A DNA stretch of 8,964 bases. It comes from Lachnospiraceae bacterium. GTDB lineage: Bacteria; Bacillota_A; Clostridia; Lachnospirales; Lachnospiraceae. The stretch lies in contig JAEEJD010000208.1 in NCBI GenBank assembly GCA_016281675.1, positions 1-8,964 on the forward strand. The letters are read 5' to 3'. The translations under genes were made by a program, and so were the position numbers. Below the pieces are notes generated by a model that worked only from the letters and a program-made list of their open reading frames with translations, was not told the DNA's origin and did no database searches. Position 1 is the stretch's first letter. Each line of letters starts with the position of its first letter. Positions 6,300 to 8,964 of this stretch are shown here, in pieces.

Positions 6300-7735
6300 G
6301 TAACAAAAACAATAACAGTTCGGAGTATTTCGAGAATCGTCCGGTCACGATGAACGAAGGCAATAACCTTCTTCAGATTGAGGAGCATATGTACATCCTC
6401 GATGACATCGAGAAGCCGAACGTGTTCAGAAACATGTTCCCGTATGAGGAGATTCCGAAGATACCTTTCAACGACAGGACCGTTCCTCATAACATGCCGA
6501 AGGAGATATGGATCACCGATACGACGTTCAGGGACGGACAGCAGTCGAGGGCTCCATATTCGACCGAACAGATCGTAACGATATACGATTATCTTCATAA
6601 GCTCGGCGGTCCCAACGGAATGATCAGGGCCAGCGAGTTTTTCCTGTATTCCAAGAAAGACCGTGATGCGGTATGCAAGTGTATGGAGAGGGGTTACAAG
6701 TTCCCCGAGGTTACGAGCTGGATAAGGGCGAGCAAAGAGGATTTCAAGCTCGTAAAACAGCTCGGCATGCCTGAGACCGGTATACTCGTAAGCTGCAGCG
6801 ACTATCATATTTTCTTAAAGCTCAAGATGACAAGACGGCAGGCAATGGAGCATTACTTAAGCGTTGTAAGGGACTGCCTCGAAGAAGGTATTTCCGTAAG
6901 ATGTCATCTCGAGGATATAACGCGTGCGGATATTTACGGCTACGTTGTGCCGTTCTGCCTGGAGCTTATGAAGCTCATGGATGAATACAAGATCCCCATC
7001 AAGGTGCGTGCATGCGATACGATGGGCTACGGTGTCAACTATCCCGGTGCGGTTATTCCGCGAAGCGTTCAGGGGATAATCTATGCGATACATACACATG
7101 CCGGAGTTCCGTGCGAACTTATAGAGTGGCACGGCCATAACGATTTCTACAAGGCGGTTTCCAACTCAACAACGGCATGGCTTTACGGGTGCTGCGGCGT
7201 CAACACATCGCTGTTTGGCATAGGGGAGAGGACGGGTAATACACCTCTTGAGGCGATGGTATTCGAGTATGCTCAGCTTCGCGGGACGCTCAACGGAATG
7301 GATACGACGGTTATTACCGAACTTGCCGAGTATTATGAGAATGAGATCGGATACGAGATCCCTCCGCGTACTCCTTTTGTCGGTAAGAACTTCAACGTTA
7401 CACGTGCGGGAATACATGCCGACGGTCTGTTGAAGAACGAAGAGATATACAACATATTCGACACGGAGAAGTTCCTGAACCGACCGGTTCTGTGCGCCGT
7501 ATCGAACACATCCGGCCTTGCGGGAATCGCACACTGGATCAACACATACTACAAGCTCCACGACGACAGACAGTATTCGAAGAGCGATGAGCTTATTGTT
7601 GAACTTAAGAAGTGGGTCGACGAGCAGTACGACGAAGGAAGAGTCACGGTGCTTACCGACAGAGAGCTCGTAGAACAGATAGACATTACGGCAAAGAGAC
7701 TCGGTGTATCGAGCCCTGCCGAAAGAAAAGCATAA
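6287..7735 (+). CDS. DRE-TIM metallolyase: Re-citrate synthase / 2-isopropylmalate synthase-like
   Basis: Predicted acetyl-CoA-dependent Claisen condensation enzyme of the 2-isopropylmalate/homocitrate/Re-citrate synthase family. The 482-residue protein carries the family signature DTTFRDGQQSR (78-88; R82 catalytic, D83 metal ligand), the HGHND metal motif at 282-286 (H282, H284), GERTGNTPLEA (313-323), and GIHADGLLKN (375-384), the histidine-containing segment of the family. The N-terminal run to about residue 70, with FPYEEIPKIPF and PKEIWITDTTFRDGQQ, is typical of a Clostridia subgroup related to experimentally known Re-citrate synthase; it is often annotated as 2-isopropylmalate synthase. 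The C-terminus stops soon after the catalytic and helical subdomain, with no recognisable leucine-sensing LeuA allosteric domain. No leuBCD or lysine-pathway genes are adjacent. Re-citrate synthase (oxaloacetate plus acetyl-CoA to citrate, feeding glutamate synthesis) is my preferred role; homocitrate or isopropylmalate synthase remain possible. Overlaps the PPTase gene by 13 bases. Confidence 0.8.
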   Translation: MGEIGNKNNNSSEYFENRPVTMNEGNNLLQIEEHMYILDDIEKPNVFRNMFPYEEIPKIPFNDRTVPHNMPKEIWITDTTFRDGQQSRAPYSTEQIVTIYDYLHKLGGPNGMIRASEFFLYSKKDRDAVCKCMERGYKFPEVTSWIRASKEDFKLVKQLGMPETGILVSCSDYHIFLKLKMTRRQAMEHYLSVVRDCLEEGISVRCHLEDITRADIYGYVVPFCLELMKLMDEYKIPIKVRACDTMGYGVNYPGAVIPRSVQGIIYAIHTHAGVPCELIEWHGHNDFYKAVSNSTTAWLYGCCGVNTSLFGIGERTGNTPLEAMVFEYAQLRGTLNGMDTTVITELAEYYENEIGYEIPPRTPFVGKNFNVTRAGIHADGLLKNEEIYNIFDTEKFLNRPVLCAVSNTSGLAGIAHWINTYYKLHDDRQYSKSDELIVELKKWVDEQYDEGRVTVLTDRELVEQIDITAKRLGVSSPAERKA

Positions 7736-7759
7736 TTCAGCAATAAGGAGAGGATCACG

Positions 7760-8698
7760 ATGAATAAGTTCAGGATTGCAACAATTCTTTGTGCGGCAAT
7801 GGTAATGACGGGACTGTGCGCATGTCATACAACGGTAACCATCAATCAGAACAAAGACATGTCGGATGTTAAGGAAGTTCCCGAAGACGAGATCAAAACA
7901 CCGGAGGAAGTCGAAAAAGAGGAGGAAGTAAAGCTTCCCGAACTTGAATCGGTTCCTTTTGATCTTACTTTATATGCCGAAGACGGAAAGCGGAAGATAT
8001 TCGAAAGTTACGGCAATGCATATCTTCTGACCGATGAATCAAAAAAGGATTATCCGAAGCTTGCCGAAGCTCTTGAGGCGATCGATGAGAACGAGAAGGA
8101 ACACTATAAAGAGTCGATCGAGGCCAACAAAAAAGATGCCGAAGAGTTTGCAAAAGAGCAGGACGAAAACGGTGACGATTACAGCTATTTCAGATATTCG
8201 GAGACTCAGCTTAAGGCTGCGGATGAGAGAGTCGTCAGTATGCTCAGAACCGAAAACGGTTATATCGGAGGAGCGCACCCCGATTACTTCTACCAGACGT
8301 TCAATCTCGATACGAAGACGGGAAACGATATACTTCTCTCCGATATAATAACGGATGCACAAAAGCTTAAGAGTGTGCTGATAGAGAGGCTCAATTCTCT
8401 GTATCCGGACGGAAACTTTTTTGATCTTGACGAATCACTCGGACTGTTTGAACTTGATGCCGATACGAAAGATCCCGATAAGGTGGCATATATGTTCACG
8501 ATGGATCCCGCGGGGCTGACATTCTATTTCGGACCTTACGATCTCAACTCATATGCGGACGGATCGCAGCAGGTGGATCTGTTCTACAGCGACATAAAGG
8601 ATATTCTGAATCCCGAATTTGTTTATGCGGACTTTGAAGAAGAAGGCCGCGGAGATCTGATACCGGAAGAGGAATCACAGGCGACCGGGTTGAATTAA
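7760..8698 (+). CDS. Secreted lipoprotein with RsiV-like DUF4163/DUF3298 region
   Basis: A 312-residue exported protein of unknown role. It opens with a short positive N-terminus (MNKFR), a hydrophobic stretch to about residue 19 and a lipobox LCAC with the lipidated cysteine most likely C22, so it should be anchored to the outer face of the membrane. An acidic Glu/Pro/Lys linker follows (about 36-64), then an alpha/beta region. GGAHPDY (170-176), FNLDTKTGNDILLSDII (181-197) and GLTFYFGPYDLNSYADG (252-268) are typical of DUF3298, the domain also found in the extracytoplasmic lysozyme-binding part of the anti-sigma factor RsiV. There is no cytoplasmic anti-sigma domain and no sigma factor gene beside it, so it is not RsiV itself. 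AAGGAGAGG (about 7745-7753) precedes the ATG. It is 24 bases after the DRE-TIM gene and is followed by the terminator, so it is the last gene of the unit. Internal runs are Lys/Glu-rich and probably helical. Confidence 0.85.
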   Translation: MNKFRIATILCAAMVMTGLCACHTTVTINQNKDMSDVKEVPEDEIKTPEEVEKEEEVKLPELESVPFDLTLYAEDGKRKIFESYGNAYLLTDESKKDYPKLAEALEAIDENEKEHYKESIEANKKDAEEFAKEQDENGDDYSYFRYSETQLKAADERVVSMLRTENGYIGGAHPDYFYQTFNLDTKTGNDILLSDIITDAQKLKSVLIERLNSLYPDGNFFDLDESLGLFELDADTKDPDKVAYMFTMDPAGLTFYFGPYDLNSYADGSQQVDLFYSDIKDILNPEFVYADFEEEGRGDLIPEEESQATGLN

Positions 8699-8717
8699 CG
8701 GATCGGACCGTAAATAC

Positions 8718-8747
8718 AGGCACCTGCCTTAGGGCAGGTGCTTTTTT
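8718..8747 (+). terminator. Rho-independent terminator
   Basis: A nine-pair perfect stem, GCACCTGCC (8720-8728) with GGCAGGTGC (8733-8741), closed by a TTAG loop and followed by six T (8742-8747); the stem can extend by a G-U and an A-U pair. It lies 20 bases after the lipoprotein stop and ends the + strand unit. No A-run precedes it, so it should not work on the other strand. Confidence 0.92.
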
Positions 8748-8767
8748 GATGTTTTTTGAAAGAGGGG

Positions 8768-8795
8768 TTGACATTGTTGCCGACGGGTGTATAAT
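8768..8795 (+). promoter_or_regulatory. Consensus sigma-A type promoter of the HMA gene
   Basis: TTGACA (8768-8773) and TATAAT (8790-8795) are both perfect consensus hexamers separated by 16 bases. The expected transcription start is near 8802, about 66 bases before the ATG at 8868. It is the strongest promoter in the window and lies just after the upstream terminator, so the metal gene is independently transcribed. Confidence 0.9.
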
Positions 8796-8802
8796 ACAAT
8801 CA

Positions 8803-8828
8803 AACATATGAATAGTTGTTCATATGAT
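8803..8828 (+). promoter_or_regulatory. ArsR/SmtB-type metal-responsive operator
   Basis: CATATGAA (8805-8812), six bases, TTCATATG (8819-8826) form a perfect 8-base inverted repeat; viewed as a 12-2-12 site, 10 of 12 positions are mirrored. The ATATGAA-N6-TTCATAT core is the hallmark of ArsR/SmtB-family operators (SmtB, CzrA, NmtR type). It begins at the predicted transcription start, where a bound apo-repressor would block the polymerase. The regulator gene is not in the window. Metal specificity cannot be read from the site alone; Zn, Cd or Co is suggested by the downstream DCANC protein. Confidence 0.8.
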
Positions 8829-8867
8829 ACAAGAACAAATAACCCAACACAATAAGGAGACATTATC

Positions 8868-8964
8868 ATGGCTAAAACATACGGGATCGAAGTGGACTGT
8901 GCAAACTGTGCCAACAAGATGGAACAGGCCGCAAAGGATACGGCGGGAGTAAAGGAATGCAGCA
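8868..8964 (+). CDS. Heavy-metal-associated (HMA) domain protein, 3'-partial
   Basis: Only the first 32 codons are visible. They read as the beginning of a ferredoxin-like HMA domain, with the metal-binding pair C11 and C14 in VDCANCANKMEQAA followed by the AGVKEC turn at which the second strand begins. The DCANC form is usual in Zn/Cd/Co-type systems, while copper chaperones and CopA more often have GMTCxxC. AAGGAGA (8854-8860) lies seven bases before the ATG. The gene may be a stand-alone HMA chaperone of about 70 residues or the N-terminal domain of a P1B-type metal-exporting ATPase; both arrangements occur downstream of ArsR-type operators in Clostridia and the window does not decide. An acidic residue (D10) precedes the CxxC pair, as in CadA/ZntA-type domains. 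Confidence 0.85.
   Translation, partial: MAKTYGIEVDCANCANKMEQAAKDTAGVKECS

Noticed and set aside
7166..7828. 220-codon open frame on the - strand
   Set aside because: Lies antisense to the well-supported DRE-TIM gene; no ribosome binding site or family motif, and such open frames are common opposite genes of this codon use.
8034..8348. 104-codon + strand frame, very Arg/Ser rich
   Set aside because: Alternative frame inside the lipoprotein gene; basic composition arises from reading Glu/Lys codons out of frame.
8718..8747. Hairpin as a bidirectional terminator
   Set aside because: No T-run would follow the stem on the - strand and no - strand gene converges on it.
1..8964. CRISPR array, insertion sequence, tRNA, riboswitch or integrase
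   Set aside because: No spaced direct repeats, terminal inverted repeats, transposase motifs or cloverleaf-like segments were noticed; apart from 8699-8867 there is almost no intergenic space.

Overview
The window reads as chromosomal DNA from an anaerobic Firmicute of the class Clostridia, most likely a Lachnospiraceae-type gut or rumen bacterium. This is inferred from strong AGGAG-type ribosome binding sites at nearly every gene, the protein family variants (a short 357-residue UxuA, a stand-alone DRE-TIM citrate/isopropylmalate synthase homologue, a DUF3298 lipoprotein, an HMA protein with a DCANC motif) and balanced base composition. No 16S or other marker gene is present, so the assignment is tentative. 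All supported genes lie on the + strand.

Region 1 (1-5562) is a complete glucuronate-to-central-metabolism cassette. The gene order follows the reaction order: uxaC (glucuronate isomerase, 5' end outside the window), uxuA (mannonate dehydratase), uxuB (fructuronate reductase), kdgK (2-keto-3-deoxygluconate kinase) and eda (KDPG aldolase). D-glucuronate goes to D-fructuronate, D-mannonate, 2-keto-3-deoxygluconate, KDPG, then pyruvate plus glyceraldehyde 3-phosphate. UxuB precedes UxuA in the pathway, so the order is colinear except for that swap. Gaps are 2 to 15 bases, which indicates one operon. No transporter, glycosidase or regulator gene of the cassette is inside the window.

Region 2 (5563-8747) starts with a 26-base gap. 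It holds a -10-like element and is followed by a 16-base near-palindrome (5589-5604) that matches the CcpA/LacI-family operator consensus and contains the start codon of the next gene. The genes are an Sfp-type 4'-phosphopantetheinyl transferase, a DRE-TIM metallolyase of the Re-citrate synthase / 2-isopropylmalate synthase type that overlaps it by 13 bases, and a secreted DUF3298 (RsiV-like) lipoprotein. No terminator is visible from the start of the window until a strong intrinsic hairpin at 8718-8747, so regions 1 and 2 could be one transcript with an internal, catabolite-sensitive promoter.

Region 3 (8748-8964) opens a separate metal-homeostasis unit. It has a consensus -35/-10 pair, an ArsR/SmtB-type inverted-repeat operator just downstream of the expected transcription start, and the first 32 codons of a heavy-metal-associated (HMA) domain protein cut by the window end.

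No tRNA, rRNA, CRISPR array, insertion sequence or integrase was seen. The most interesting signals are the two operators and the unexpected linkage of a PPTase and a Re-citrate-synthase-like enzyme to a hexuronate operon.
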